From: Pseudomonas sp. TH31
GTDB lineage: Bacteria > Pseudomonadota > Gammaproteobacteria > Pseudomonadales > Pseudomonadaceae
Assembly: GCF_016650815.1 (NCBI RefSeq)
Contig: NZ_JAEKEZ010000001.1
Coordinates: 62,001-126,000, forward strand
Length of the DNA: 64,000 nucleotides
Direction: 5' to 3'
The position numbers and the translations under genes were made by a program. Under the pieces are notes generated by a model. It was not told the origin of the DNA and searched no databases. It saw only the letters and a program-made list of their open reading frames with translations. Positions 47,942 to 58,403 of the stretch are shown here, one piece after another. Positions within the stretch are counted from its first letter, which is position 1. Every line of letters begins with the position of its first letter.

Positions 47942-49606
47942 ATGAGCCTTCCCCATCAGCCGAAATTCCTTGAGGCGACCCCCAGCTATCACGACTCTCC
48001 CTTGTTGATAGGCAGCTTGCTGGAAACCGGCTTGCGAGCGGCAGGTCGTAATGAAATCGTCTACCGCGACGAGTGGCGGTTCGACTACCCGACCCTCAAC
48101 CGGCGAATTCATCAACTGGCGCATGCGCTCTCTGAACTGGGTGTCAAAGCGGGTGATACGGTGGCGGTGCTGGATTGGGACAGTCATCGCTATCTGGAGT
48201 GTTTCTTCGCCATACCGATGCTCGGCGCCGTACTGCACACAGTCAATGTTCGGCTCGCGCCGGAGCAGGTGCTGTACACCATGGAGCATGCAGAAGATAG
48301 CCTGGTGTTGGCGCATGGGGATTTCTTGCCGATGCTGGCGTCCATTGCCGGGCAGCTACCGAGCGTGCGCGGATATGTGCTTTGTCAGGATCGCGATCAA
48401 GCGGTGCAAAGTGATTTGCCATTGCTGGGTGAGTACGAGTCACTGCTGGCAAGGCAGCCGGATGAGTTCGACTTCCCGACGTTCGATGAAAACGCAGTCG
48501 CCACGTTGTTCTACACCACGGGCACCACTGGCAACCCGAAAGGCGTCTATTTCACCCATCGGCAATTGGTGCTGCACACGTTGGTCAGTGCGAACGTGCA
48601 TGCCGCGGCCGGCGTGGAGTTGCTCAGTCGCGACAAGACCTACATGCCCATCACCCCGATGTTTCATGTGCATGCCTGGGGCGTTCCCTATATCGCTACC
48701 ATGATGGGCAGCAAGCAGGTCTACCCGGGGCGTTATGAGCCCAAGGTGCTGGTCGATCTTATTGTGAGAGAGAAGGTCGACTACTCGCATTGTGTGCCGA
48801 CGTTATTGAGCATGGTGCTCGGCGCGGCAGAGCAGACGGATGCGGACCTTTCGGGGTGGCATGTACTGGTCGGCGGCTCTGCTTTGTCAGTTGGGTTGGC
48901 ACGCAAGGCCAAGGCAATGAATGTTGATGTTCGAGGCGCTTATGGTATGTCGGAGACCTGCCCGATCATTTCGCTGACAGCACTGCCCCTCGGCATCGAA
49001 GATGAGCCGGAAGAGCAGCAATTACATTGGCGTTGCAGTGCCGGGGTTACCACGCCGCTGGTGCAGATGCGTCTGGTGGATGAGGCGCACGCCGACCTGC
49101 CGCAGGATGGTCAGCACATTGGCCAGTTACTGATCCGCAGCCCGTGGCTGACGCCGGCTTATTACAAGGATCCGGATAGCAGCGAACAGCTCTGGCGTGA
49201 TGGCTGGTTGCATACCGGTGATGTCGCCAGCATCGATGCCCATGGGTTGGTGCATATCCATGACCGGCTCAAGGATCTGATCAAGACGGGTGGTGAATGG
49301 ATTTCTTCTCTGGATATCGAAAGTCTTGTCAGTCGCCACCCGGCCGTTGCGGAGTGCGCGGTCATTGGTATTTCCGACGCGCGCTGGGGTGAGCGGCCGG
49401 TGGCCTTGATCGTTACGGTGGCCGGGATGGAACCGGTCAACGAGGAGCAGATTCGCACGCATCTGATGAGTTTCGTCGAGCAGGGCTGTCTATCAAAATG
49501 GGCGATTCCGACTAATGTTTACCCAGTGACGGAAATCCCTCGGACCAGCGTTGGGAAGCTCGATAAAAAGCGCATCCGGGCACAGTTTGAAAACCGCCGA
49601 GAGTAA
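47942..49606 (+). CDS. Acyl-CoA ligase (AlkK-like, AMP-forming)
   Basis: 554-residue AMP-dependent ligase that activates a carboxylic acid with CoA. The P-loop-like motif FYTTGTTGNPKGV is near residue 189, GAYGMSETCP near 330 and the hinge/lysine region DRLKDLIKTGGEWIS near 441, with the catalytic C-terminal Lys in SVGKLDKKRIR. The pattern is closest to medium-chain ligases such as AlkK. It starts the plus-strand operon after the GGTGG array, and 39 bases later the regulator gene begins. Confidence 0.9.
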   Translation: MSLPHQPKFLEATPSYHDSPLLIGSLLETGLRAAGRNEIVYRDEWRFDYPTLNRRIHQLAHALSELGVKAGDTVAVLDWDSHRYLECFFAIPMLGAVLHTVNVRLAPEQVLYTMEHAEDSLVLAHGDFLPMLASIAGQLPSVRGYVLCQDRDQAVQSDLPLLGEYESLLARQPDEFDFPTFDENAVATLFYTTGTTGNPKGVYFTHRQLVLHTLVSANVHAAAGVELLSRDKTYMPITPMFHVHAWGVPYIATMMGSKQVYPGRYEPKVLVDLIVREKVDYSHCVPTLLSMVLGAAEQTDADLSGWHVLVGGSALSVGLARKAKAMNVDVRGAYGMSETCPIISLTALPLGIEDEPEEQQLHWRCSAGVTTPLVQMRLVDEAHADLPQDGQHIGQLLIRSPWLTPAYYKDPDSSEQLWRDGWLHTGDVASIDAHGLVHIHDRLKDLIKTGGEWISSLDIESLVSRHPAVAECAVIGISDARWGERPVALIVTVAGMEPVNEEQIRTHLMSFVEQGCLSKWAIPTNVYPVTEIPRTSVGKLDKKRIRAQFENRRE

Positions 49607-49645
49607 GATGCTGAAAAGATCCGTTGCGTTAGTAAGGTTGCTGCA

Positions 49646-52294
49646 TTGAAGACTCCCATCGATCTGAGCAAATTTCGCCCTGCGCAGCTGCCACGGACGT
49701 TGATCCAGCGTTCGCGGTTGGTTAAGCGGATGGAGGATGCCTCGGCGCAAGGTTTCAGCCTTACGTTACTGCGTGCACCCCTGGGGTACGGGAAGACCAC
49801 GTTGCTCAGTCAGTTTGCCGCAGGTTTGGGCACTTCGTTTGGCTGGTACCGGATTGACCGCACGGACAACGAGCCTGTCAATTTTATTGGTCATCTGTAT
49901 CGCTTGCTGCTCAAAGTCCCGGCGCCTGACGAGGCCAATACCAGTGAGATGTGGGCGACCATTCGCAGCCACCTGGATGGCTTGGTTGCACCTTTCACGC
50001 TGCTTATCGATGAGACAGAAAAGTTACGTTCGCCACGTTCGCTTGGTTATCTGGAAACCCTGTTGCATAGCGCACCGAACATGCTGCGCATTGTTGCCGC
50101 CAGTGAGGGGCGGCCGATGCTTGCTCTGGGGCATTTGCGTCGTGACTCACGTTTATTGGTGCTGGATCAGAATGATCTCGCATTGACTGGAGAAGAAACG
50201 CAGCAACTGCTCTCGGCCCAGGGCATCGGTCTTGATCCCGCTTTCGTTTACCGTTTGCAGGCGGGCAGTGAAGGCTGGGTTAGCGGTGTGTTGTTCTGGT
50301 GCGCGGCGTACCGGGAGATGACTTTCTCAGGTAATCAACCTGAACGTTTGCAGCGTGCGACTCAGCAGTCTTATACCGAGATCGCTCAATTTGTTCAGGA
50401 GGAACTGCTGAACATGTGGTCGCCGGGGCTGTTGGCTTTCGTTGAGCGGACGTCTGTTGTGGGTGCCTTTGACCTGGATTTGGCCGCAACGCTGAGTGGC
50501 GACACGAATCCGGGGACGATGATCCGTAAACTGCAGCAGGCTGATTTGTTCATTACGCAACACACTGGTGAACGGCTGGAATTTCAGTTCCATCCCGCCT
50601 TGCGGATTACGGCTCAGCAGCGGCTGCGAAAACGTGACCCGCAGGCTCTTTTGCAATTGCATCAGCGTGCCGCTGATTGGTTGTTGGCCAACCGGTTTTA
50701 TGCCCAGGCCGTGTACCAATATGGACGGGCGAAGAACTCGGCGGCGCTGTTCAAAACCGTGGAAGAACACACCTTCGATCTACTGCGCGAAGGTGAAATC
50801 AATGCCATCGTCGACTTCTTGACCCATGCTCTGCGTCATAGCCCGAGCGATCACCTGAACCTGGCCATGACCGAGGCCTCGACCTTGATTGTCACCAATG
50901 ACATCGACAGGACGCGGGCCTGTATTGCCAGTTTGCGGCGTCTGGCGAGTCAAAGCACCGCTCAGCGTCCGGACAGGGTCATGCAGACAATTGCGTTTCT
51001 GCGCAGTCATCTGGCTTTGCTCGGGGGGAACCTGCGCCACGGCGTGGAGCTGGTCAGTACCGCGCTGGAACGATACCCCGAGCCGAATGCCGCAACGGCG
51101 ATCCTGCATGCCAACAGCGCCGGCTGCCTGGCTGCGTTGGGGCGCTTGAATGACGCCAGGCGCCAGGCCGGCGTGGCACTCGACCAGCTTCAACGTCTCG
51201 GCTTCAAAGGCTATACCCACCGCTTGCAACTGCTTCTGGGTCAAATCGAATTGGCCCAAGGGGAGAGCGAGAGGGCTCATCAGCGGTTTTTTGATGACGC
51301 CATGCAACACGCTTTGGGGGAGGGCTCAGGTAATTTCTACGACTCGTTCGTGCATCTGGGGCAGGGGCTGGTATTGATTCAGAAAAACCTGCTGCCAGCG
51401 GCGACCCTGAGCCTGACCAAGGCCGAAAAAATCGCCCTCGACTTCCCCCACAGTGCCGGGCTCGCGCTGATCTTTCACCAGCAAGCCTGCCTGCTCGATG
51501 CACAGGGCGATACCCCACGCGCGCTGGCGCGTTGGGATGAGGCTCGACGGCTGGCGGCGCAGTTCAAGCAATGGCGGGTTTATCGTCTTGCCGGCGCCTG
51601 GAAAGCGCGTAGCGCGGTGCGTAATCGTGACCAGGATTACCTGCTGGCGTGGCTCAAGGAGTGGCATTGGTGCCAGCGACATTACCGTGAGGATATCCAG
51701 CCTGAGGAGACTCTGGCTTACGCCTGGGTGCAACGGCATCTTGGGCAGCGAGCGGTCTGCACGCAGCTGTTGTCGGAATTGCGAGAACTGGCCGAGGAAC
51801 ACCACAACCAGCGATTGAACCTTGATTTATTGGTGCTCGAAGCAAGCCTTGCGCACGACAACGGTGATCAAAAGCAAGTAATGCAGCTGTTGGATCAGGC
51901 CTTGGCCCTGGCTTGCCAGTACCGTTTCGGTCAGTTGCTGCACCATGAGGGCAGTGAGCTCAGAGACATGTTTCGGCAACTGGTCACCCCTGAAGCACGT
52001 CGTCAGTATGAGCTGCATTCACCATTGCCGACTGCTGAGCAACTCAGCATGGTCATGCCGCAACTTATCCGGTCTTTGACCGAGGCAAATCGTCTGGTAG
52101 AGCCAGTCACACGGCGCGAGCGTGAAGTGTTGCAACGTATGGCGCGAGGCCAGAGCAATGCGCAGATCGCCGAGTCGCTGTTCGTCAGCCTTAGCACGGT
52201 GAAAACGCACATCAACAACCTGTTCCGTAAGCTGGAGGTCAATGACCGAGAGGAGGCTTTGCGCAAGGCTCGTAGTGTCGGCTTGCTGAGCTGA
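49646..52294 (+). CDS. MalT/AlkS-like LuxR-family ATP-dependent regulator (LAL type)
   Basis: 882-residue regulator starting at TTG 49646 (AAGG upstream). Walker A APLGYGKTT is at 44-52 and Walker B-like FTLLIDETEKL near 113. A long TPR-like middle region follows, and a C-terminal LuxR helix-turn-helix (TRREREVLQRMARGQSNAQIAESL, then VSLSTVKTHINNLFRKLEV, about 815-860). The architecture equals MalT and AlkS, activators that need ATP and an inducer. It lies between the ligase and beta-oxidation genes and probably controls both arms through the GGTGG elements. Confidence 0.9.
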   Translation: MKTPIDLSKFRPAQLPRTLIQRSRLVKRMEDASAQGFSLTLLRAPLGYGKTTLLSQFAAGLGTSFGWYRIDRTDNEPVNFIGHLYRLLLKVPAPDEANTSEMWATIRSHLDGLVAPFTLLIDETEKLRSPRSLGYLETLLHSAPNMLRIVAASEGRPMLALGHLRRDSRLLVLDQNDLALTGEETQQLLSAQGIGLDPAFVYRLQAGSEGWVSGVLFWCAAYREMTFSGNQPERLQRATQQSYTEIAQFVQEELLNMWSPGLLAFVERTSVVGAFDLDLAATLSGDTNPGTMIRKLQQADLFITQHTGERLEFQFHPALRITAQQRLRKRDPQALLQLHQRAADWLLANRFYAQAVYQYGRAKNSAALFKTVEEHTFDLLREGEINAIVDFLTHALRHSPSDHLNLAMTEASTLIVTNDIDRTRACIASLRRLASQSTAQRPDRVMQTIAFLRSHLALLGGNLRHGVELVSTALERYPEPNAATAILHANSAGCLAALGRLNDARRQAGVALDQLQRLGFKGYTHRLQLLLGQIELAQGESERAHQRFFDDAMQHALGEGSGNFYDSFVHLGQGLVLIQKNLLPAATLSLTKAEKIALDFPHSAGLALIFHQQACLLDAQGDTPRALARWDEARRLAAQFKQWRVYRLAGAWKARSAVRNRDQDYLLAWLKEWHWCQRHYREDIQPEETLAYAWVQRHLGQRAVCTQLLSELRELAEEHHNQRLNLDLLVLEASLAHDNGDQKQVMQLLDQALALACQYRFGQLLHHEGSELRDMFRQLVTPEARRQYELHSPLPTAEQLSMVMPQLIRSLTEANRLVEPVTRREREVLQRMARGQSNAQIAESLFVSLSTVKTHINNLFRKLEVNDREEALRKARSVGLLS

Positions 52295-52321
52295 TAGATC
52301 TCTCAGCCTGGACTGGAGGGG

Positions 52322-52362
52322 CTCCACCCGGCACCGAATCAATTCCATCTCAAACTCCACCC
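52322..52362. promoter_or_regulatory. Two CTCCACCC elements before the acyl-CoA dehydrogenase gene
   Basis: CTCCACCC occurs at 52322-52329 and again at 52355-52362, 33 bases apart (about three helical turns), in the gap between the regulator and the acyl-CoA dehydrogenase. Each contains the same CCACCC core as the sites at 47835 and 47857. This suggests a second promoter under the same regulator. Confidence 0.5.
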
Positions 52363-52450
52363 GCGGTTTGACGAATCAACCGCTCGCGCTTGTTACAACA
52401 TGAATGTCGGCTCATCGCTCTCGAAATGTCCAAGGCGGGATTCCATCATT

Positions 52451-54244
52451 ATGTTGCTCAACGAACGTGATCTGAATTTTCTTCTCTACGAACTGCTCGA
52501 TACTCAGGCACTGCTCAAGCGCGAGCGTTATGCCGAGCATGATCGCGCGGTGTTTGATGCGACGCTCAACACTGCGCGCCAGGTGGCCACCGAGTTCTTT
52601 GCCCCGCACAACCACAAGGGTGACAGTCAGGAGCCCAGCTTCGACGGCGAACGCATTACCTTGATCGAGGAAACCCAGCACGCCTGGAATGCTTTCGCGC
52701 AGGCTGGTTTTCTCGCCGCTCATCACGACTTCGAGGATGGCGGCCTGCAACTGCCTGAAGTGTTGCTGCGCGCCTGCATGGCTTATTTCAATGCCGCGAA
52801 CATCGCAACCACCGGTTACCCGTTCTTGAGTATCGGTGCGGCCAATCTGATCAAGAGCTTTGCGTCTGCCAAGCTGCAAGAACGATTTTTGCCTGCCATG
52901 TTTGAAGGGCGCTTCAGCGGCACTATGGCGTTAACGGAACCGGGGCAAGGGTCAGCGCTGGGGGACTTGCGCACACGTGCGCAGCCGGCGCCCGATGGCA
53001 CCTACCGGGTCTTCGGCCAGAAGATGTTTATCTCCGGTGGCGATCACGATCTGACGGAAAACATCGTCCATCTGGTGCTTGCCCGGATTGACGGTGCATC
53101 GGCGGGAGTCAAGGGCATTTCCTTGTTCGTGGTGCCAAAATTTCTGGTCGAAACCGACGGCAGTCTGGGGCCGCGCAACGATGTCGCCCTGGCAGGGCTG
53201 TTGCACAAGATGGGCTATCGCAACACCACCTCTACCGTCCTCAGTTTTGGCGAGCGGGGCGGTGCTGTCGGTTATCTGGTGGGCGAGGCACACAAGGGCC
53301 TGGCGTACATGTTCCAGATGATGAACGAGGCGCGCATCGGCGTCGGCCTAGGGGCCGCCAGCCTGGCCTGCCAAAGCTACCTGCACGCCCTCGACTATGC
53401 GCGTGAACGTCCGCAGGGACGACACGCCAGTTGCAAAGATCCCCTGACGCGTCAGGTGTCGATCATTGAACACGCCGATGTCCGTCGCATGCTCCTGATG
53501 CAGAAGGCCTATGCCGAAGGCAGTCTGGCGTTGTGTTTGTACGCTAGCAGCCTGGTGGAGGATGCCCACACTGCCACTGATCCAGACAGCCGAGAGGACG
53601 CCGCCCAATTGCTCGATCTGTTGACGCCAATGGTCAAGACCTGGCCTTCGCGTTATGGCTTGAGCGCTTGCGACTTGGGTATCCAGATCCTCGGTGGCGC
53701 GGGCTATACCCGTGAGTACCCATTGGAGCAGCTGTACCGCGACAACCGGCTCAACCCCATTCATGAAGGCACCGAGGGTATTCAGGCGCTCGACTTGCTG
53801 GGGCGCAAGTTGGGGCCGAAGGGCGGACGAGGTTACGCGTTATTTCTGTCGCAGGTTCGCCGCAGTCTCGATGACGCCGCAGGGCTGGCGCATTCATCGG
53901 TGCTGGCGGCGCAGTTGGCCAAGGCACTGGCGATTCTGGAGGACGTGACGGCGTCATTGCAGCGTCAGGTCGGTATCGAACCTGACCTTGGGCTTTGCAA
54001 CGCCACCGCGTACCTGGACCTGTTTGGTCGAGTGCTGGTCGGCTGGATCTGGCTACGCCAGGCATTAGTCGCAGAGCGGGCATTCGCTGCGGCTACAGCC
54101 GACAGCGAAAGCGATTTCTATCAGGGCAAGTTGCATACCGCTGCCTATTACATGGAGTGGGAGTTGGCGTCGTTGCAGGGCCAGGCGGATTTGCTGTGTG
54201 CCGGTAACCGCACCACGTACGACATGCAAAACGCCTGGTTCTGA
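52451..54244 (+). CDS. Acyl-CoA dehydrogenase
   Basis: 597-residue FAD enzyme for the first step of beta-oxidation. ATG 52451 is chosen over 52400 because AAGGCGGG lies upstream and family sequence begins there. Flavin-binding GTMALTEPGQGSALGDL is near 158 and the closing YTREYPLEQLYRDNRLNPIHEGTEGIQALDLLGRK is near 420; the longer C-terminal extension is typical of the 590-600-residue subgroup. It begins the beta-oxidation block, preceded by two regulator-like sites, and is 39 bases before the hydratase/dehydrogenase gene. Confidence 0.9.
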   Translation: MLLNERDLNFLLYELLDTQALLKRERYAEHDRAVFDATLNTARQVATEFFAPHNHKGDSQEPSFDGERITLIEETQHAWNAFAQAGFLAAHHDFEDGGLQLPEVLLRACMAYFNAANIATTGYPFLSIGAANLIKSFASAKLQERFLPAMFEGRFSGTMALTEPGQGSALGDLRTRAQPAPDGTYRVFGQKMFISGGDHDLTENIVHLVLARIDGASAGVKGISLFVVPKFLVETDGSLGPRNDVALAGLLHKMGYRNTTSTVLSFGERGGAVGYLVGEAHKGLAYMFQMMNEARIGVGLGAASLACQSYLHALDYARERPQGRHASCKDPLTRQVSIIEHADVRRMLLMQKAYAEGSLALCLYASSLVEDAHTATDPDSREDAAQLLDLLTPMVKTWPSRYGLSACDLGIQILGGAGYTREYPLEQLYRDNRLNPIHEGTEGIQALDLLGRKLGPKGGRGYALFLSQVRRSLDDAAGLAHSSVLAAQLAKALAILEDVTASLQRQVGIEPDLGLCNATAYLDLFGRVLVGWIWLRQALVAERAFAAATADSESDFYQGKLHTAAYYMEWELASLQGQADLLCAGNRTTYDMQNAWF

Positions 54245-54283
54245 CTTGGTTGGCCAAGCCCTTAATCCATTGGGAGACAGTTG

Positions 54284-56394
54284 ATGAACACCCTGATCCA
54301 CTACCGCGTCGAAGAAAACCTGGCCCTGATCAGCCTGGCCCGTCCGCCCGTCAATGCGCTGGGGCAAGCCCTGCGTGCTGCTTTGGCTGAAGCCTATGAT
54401 CGGGCGATCGCTGATCCGGATGTGCAGGCTATTGTGCTTTACGGCGAGGGTCGAGCCTTCAGCGCGGGCGCCGACATTGCCGAGTTTGGCAGCGCATCGG
54501 CCTTTGCCACGCCAGACCTTGCCAGCCTGTTGAATCGACTGTCGCAGTCCGAGAAACCCTTGATTGCCGCCATCGGTGGTCTGGCGTTGGGCGGTGGGCT
54601 GGAGGTGGCATTGGCCTGTGGTTATCGAATCAGTGAAGTCAGCGCTCGATTGGGCCTGCCAGAAGCAAAAATAGGCCTGCTGCCGGGTGCTGGAGGAACG
54701 CAGCGATTGCCACGGCTAGTGGGTGCCGAAGTGGCTTTGGATATGATCCTCTCCGGAGAGCCCGTCTGGGCGGTTCGTGCCCGTGAAATCGGCTTGGTGG
54801 ATCGTCTGGTAAAAGGCCAGCAAACGCTGCTGGACGCTGCCTGCGATTTTGCTCGGGAGCTCTTGGCCCAGGCTGCACCTGCACAGCCCGCCTGGCGCCG
54901 ACCACAACCGGCAGATCAACTGCCTGCCGGTTTTTTGACGAGTTCGAACGGGCACGTGCCGCGCGCTGGCGCGGGCAAATCGCACCTGGGCTGGCGCTCG
55001 CCGCAGTGAAGGCTGCCTGTGAGCTGCCACTGGAGCAAGGCCTGGCCCATGAGCAGGTGCTGTTCAAGCAAGTGGAGGCATCGCCGCAATCAGCGGCTTT
55101 GCGTCACCAGTTTTTTGCCCAGCGTGAGGCCGCCAAAATCTCTGGGGTCAGTGCAGATACGCCACTTCGTACCATCGACGCCGTCGCGATTATCGGCGCA
55201 GGCACCATGGGCGGCGGGATCGCCATGAACTTCGCGAATGCCGGCATCCCCGTCAAGTTGCTTGAACTCAAGGCCGAAGCCCTGGATCGAGGCTTGATTC
55301 AGATTCGCAAAGTCTATGAAACCAGCGTCAAACGCGGCAAATTGAGCACCCAGGCGCTGGAGTCGCGCATGGCGCTGATCTCCGGGACCCTGGACTATGC
55401 GGATATCGCTGAGGCCGACCTGGTCATCGAAGCGGTGTTCGAAAGCCTTGCCGTCAAACAGGCGGTGTTCCGCACGCTGGATGAAGTCTGCAAGCACGGC
55501 GCCATCCTGGCCAGTAACACCTCGACCCTGGACGTCGATCTCATCGCTCAAGTGACGCGCCGTCCGGAAGACGTCATAGGCCTGCATTTTTTCAGCCCGG
55601 CCAATGTCATGCGCCTGCTGGAAGTGGTGCGCGGTAAACAGACCGCTCCCTCGGTGCTGGCGACGACCCTGGCCTTGGCCAAACGTATCGAGAAGGTGGC
55701 GGTCGTTTCCGGGGTCTGCTTCGGCTTTATTGGTAACCGCATGTTGGAACCCTATGCGAGGGAAGCCCATCGTCTGGTTCTTGAAGGTGCGACGCCGGCT
55801 CAGGTTGATGGCGTACTCACGGAGCTGGGGTTGGCCATGGGCGTGTTGTCCATGTATGACCTGGCCGGGATCGACGTGGGTTATCTGGTGCGTGAGTCAC
55901 GTCGCGAGGCCATCGCCCATGACCCGAGTTATTGCAAGCTGGCCGATGAGTTGTATGCCCGGGGTCACTACGGGCAGAAGACCGGGCGCGGGTTCTATCG
56001 CTATGAAGGGCGTGAGCGACAGGAAGATTATGAGGTGATCGCCTGTGCCGAAGTCCTTGCCGCAGAGCTGGAGATTTCTCGGCGAGCGATTTCCAATCAG
56101 GAGATTCACGACCGCTGTCTGTTCATGCTGATCAATGAAGGCATTCAGTTGCTTGATGAGGGCATTGCCGAGCGCAGTGGCGACATTGATCTGGTCTGGG
56201 TCAATGGCTACGGCTTCCCTGCGTGGCAGGGCGGGCCGATGTACTACGCCGAGCAACTGGGATTGGAGAAAGTATTGGCGGGTATCGAACACTATCGGGA
56301 GCAATTGGGCAGCTACGGCGACATGTGGTTTACCCCGGCCGATTTGCTCAAGCGACTGGTTGCGGCCAAGAAAACTCACATCCACACATTGTGA
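54284..56394 (+). CDS. Bifunctional enoyl-CoA hydratase / 3-hydroxyacyl-CoA dehydrogenase, one apparent frameshift
   Basis: FadB/FadJ-type protein of about 703 residues after joining two frames. The hydratase half has EGRAFSAGADIAEFG near 58 and LPEAKIGLLPGAGGTQRLP near 125 with the catalytic Glu. The dehydrogenase half has the NAD motif IIGAGTMGGGIAMNFANAG, the catalytic HFFSPAN region and two C-terminal domains. The junction is the T6 run 54931-54936; one more T gives LPAGFFDEFERA, continuous with the second half. The start is ATG 54284. It is followed 54 bases later by the thiolase. Confidence 0.88.
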
Positions 56395-56448
56395 CCCTTC
56401 CGGGCCACCTGTTCATGGGTGGCCAAGACTTATCCTGGAACCCAGACC

Positions 56449-57633
56449 ATGCAAGAAGCCGTGATTCTATCAACCGCCCGTACCCCCATTGCCAAGGCTT
56501 TTCGAGGGGCTTTCAATCACCTGAAATCACCGAGCATGGCCGCTTTCGCGATAACCGCTGCCGTTGAAAGGGCCGGGGTCGATCCCGCAGAAATCGAGGA
56601 CCTGGTCATGGGCACCGCGATGCCGGGAGGCACTGCGGGCTGGAACGTGGGGCGCATGAGCGCACTGGCGGCAGGTTTGCCCCATAGCGTCTGCGGCCAG
56701 ACCATTGACCGTCAATGCGCTTCGGGTCTGATGGCGATTGCTACTGCGGCCAAGCAGATTATCTACGACGGCATGCGCGTGACCATCGGCGCCGGTCAGG
56801 AAAATATCAGCGCCGTGCAGACACGCAATATGGAGTGGGCGTTCGCCGAGCGCGACTTGCAAGTCGAGCGTTATGCCGCGCACGCGTACATGCCGATGTT
56901 GCAGACCGCGGAGCATGTCGCCAAACGTTATGGCATCACCCGCGAGATGCAGGATGCCTATTCGTTGCAATCACAACAGCGGGTTGCGGCGGCGCAACAA
57001 AGCGGCGTGTTCGAAGAGGAAATTATCTCAGTCAGTACCACCCGGGCGGTGACTGATAAAGCCAGCGGCGCGGTGAGTTATGAGCCGGTTACGCTCAATC
57101 TCGATGAGGGCAATCGCCCGGGTACCCGTCTTGAGGACCTGGCCAATCTGAAACCGGTGATCGAGGGCGGCTGCATCACGGCGGGTAACGCCAGCCAACT
57201 GTCCGACGGCGCCAGTGCTTGCGTGCTGATGGACGCGCGTTTGGCGCAACAGCGAAATATCGAGCCCCTGGGGCTTTATCGCGGGATCGCCGTGGCGGGT
57301 TTGGCTCCTGAGGAAATGGGCATTGGGCCTGTTTTGGCGATTCCCAAACTGTTGAAGAAGCATGGTTTGAAAGTGGATGACATTGGCCTGTGGGAACTCA
57401 ACGAAGCGTTCGCCTGCCAAGTCATTTACTGTCGCGACAAACTCGGCATTCCCAACGAGCGACTCAACGTCAATGGCGGTGCCATTGCGATTGGTCATCC
57501 CTACGGCATGAGCGGTGCCCGGATGGTCGGGCATGCCTTGCTGGAAGGTAAACGGCGCGGCGTGAAGTACGTCGTAGTGACGATGTGTGTGGGCGGTGGC
57601 ATGGGTGCCGCCGGCCTGTTCGAGGTGCTTTGA
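56449..57633 (+). CDS. Acetyl-CoA C-acyltransferase (thiolase)
   Basis: 394-residue thiolase. The nucleophile Cys90 is in [14 protein letters not shown], the His in [18 protein letters not shown] near 350, and the second Cys in [15 protein letters not shown] near 380. ATG 56449 marks the start of family sequence. Its TGA overlaps the ATG of the next SDR (TGATG). It would cleave the 3-ketoacyl-CoA made by the preceding enzyme, completing a full beta-oxidation cycle in the cluster. Confidence 0.94.
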   Translation: MQEAVILSTARTPIAKAFRGAFNHLKSPSMAAFAITAAVERAGVDPAEIEDLVMGTAMPGGTAGWNVGRMSALAAGLPHSVCGQTIDRQCASGLMAIATAAKQIIYDGMRVTIGAGQENISAVQTRNMEWAFAERDLQVERYAAHAYMPMLQTAEHVAKRYGITREMQDAYSLQSQQRVAAAQQSGVFEEEIISVSTTRAVTDKASGAVSYEPVTLNLDEGNRPGTRLEDLANLKPVIEGGCITAGNASQLSDGASACVLMDARLAQQRNIEPLGLYRGIAVAGLAPEEMGIGPVLAIPKLLKKHGLKVDDIGLWELNEAFACQVIYCRDKLGIPNERLNVNGGAIAIGHPYGMSGARMVGHALLEGKRRGVKYVVVTMCVGGGMGAAGLFEVL

Positions 57634-58403
57634 TGAACACGATTTTTTCTTTAGCGGGCAAAACCGTTCTGGTCACCGGTGCCTCCAGTGGCCTGGGCGA
57701 ACACTTCGCCCGACTGGTGGCGAAGGCGGGCGGTCGGCTGGTGATTGCGGCGCGTCGCGTCGAGCGTCTTGAGGCGCTGGCCACTGAACTGCAATGGCAT
57801 GGGGCCGAGGTGCTACCCGTGGCGCTGGACGTCACCCGGCGCGACAGTGTTGAAAGTGCCTTCGATGCGGCTCAGGCCGCTTTTGGTTGTGTCGACGTGG
57901 TCATCAATAACGCCGGCGTCGGTGGAGCAGTTCGGGCGCTGGAGGTCAGCGAAGAAGAGTGGCGTGCAATGCTCGCGACCAACCTGGACGGTGTCTGGCG
58001 CGTAGCTCAATGCGCTGCGCAACGACTGGCCAAAGCGGAGCGGGGAGGCAGCATTATCAATATCGCGTCAATTCTTGGTGAGCGTGTCGGCAATGGCCTG
58101 AGTCATTACTGTGCTGCCAAGGCAGGGGTCGTGCAGTTGACCAAGTCACTTGCCCTGGAACTTGCTCGTTACGACATTCGCGTCAATGCGATAGCCCCCG
58201 GTTACTTTAAAACCGAGATGAATGGTGACTACTTCGACACGGATAAAGGCCAGGCATATATCCGCGATACCGTGCCGATGCGTCGTTTGGGACGCGTTGA
58301 GGAGCTGGACGGACCGGTGCTGTTGCTGGCCAGTGCCGCTGGCAACTTCATGACCGGTTCAGTGTTGGCGGTCGATGGCGGACATCTGGTGAGTTCGCTG
58401 TAA
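57633..58403 (+). CDS. Short-chain dehydrogenase/reductase of the beta-oxidation operon
   Basis: 256-residue SDR. TGASSGLG is at residues 15-22, NNAGVGG near 90, and the catalytic YCAAKAG near 152, with NAIAPGYFKTEMN after it. It overlaps the thiolase gene by one base, so it is co-translated. Its place suggests action on a branched or hydroxylated acyl-CoA, or on a secondary alcohol that the monooxygenase then handles as ketone. Which of these is right cannot be told from sequence. Confidence 0.88.
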   Translation: MNTIFSLAGKTVLVTGASSGLGEHFARLVAKAGGRLVIAARRVERLEALATELQWHGAEVLPVALDVTRRDSVESAFDAAQAAFGCVDVVINNAGVGGAVRALEVSEEEWRAMLATNLDGVWRVAQCAAQRLAKAERGGSIINIASILGERVGNGLSHYCAAKAGVVQLTKSLALELARYDIRVNAIAPGYFKTEMNGDYFDTDKGQAYIRDTVPMRRLGRVEELDGPVLLLASAAGNFMTGSVLAVDGGHLVSSL

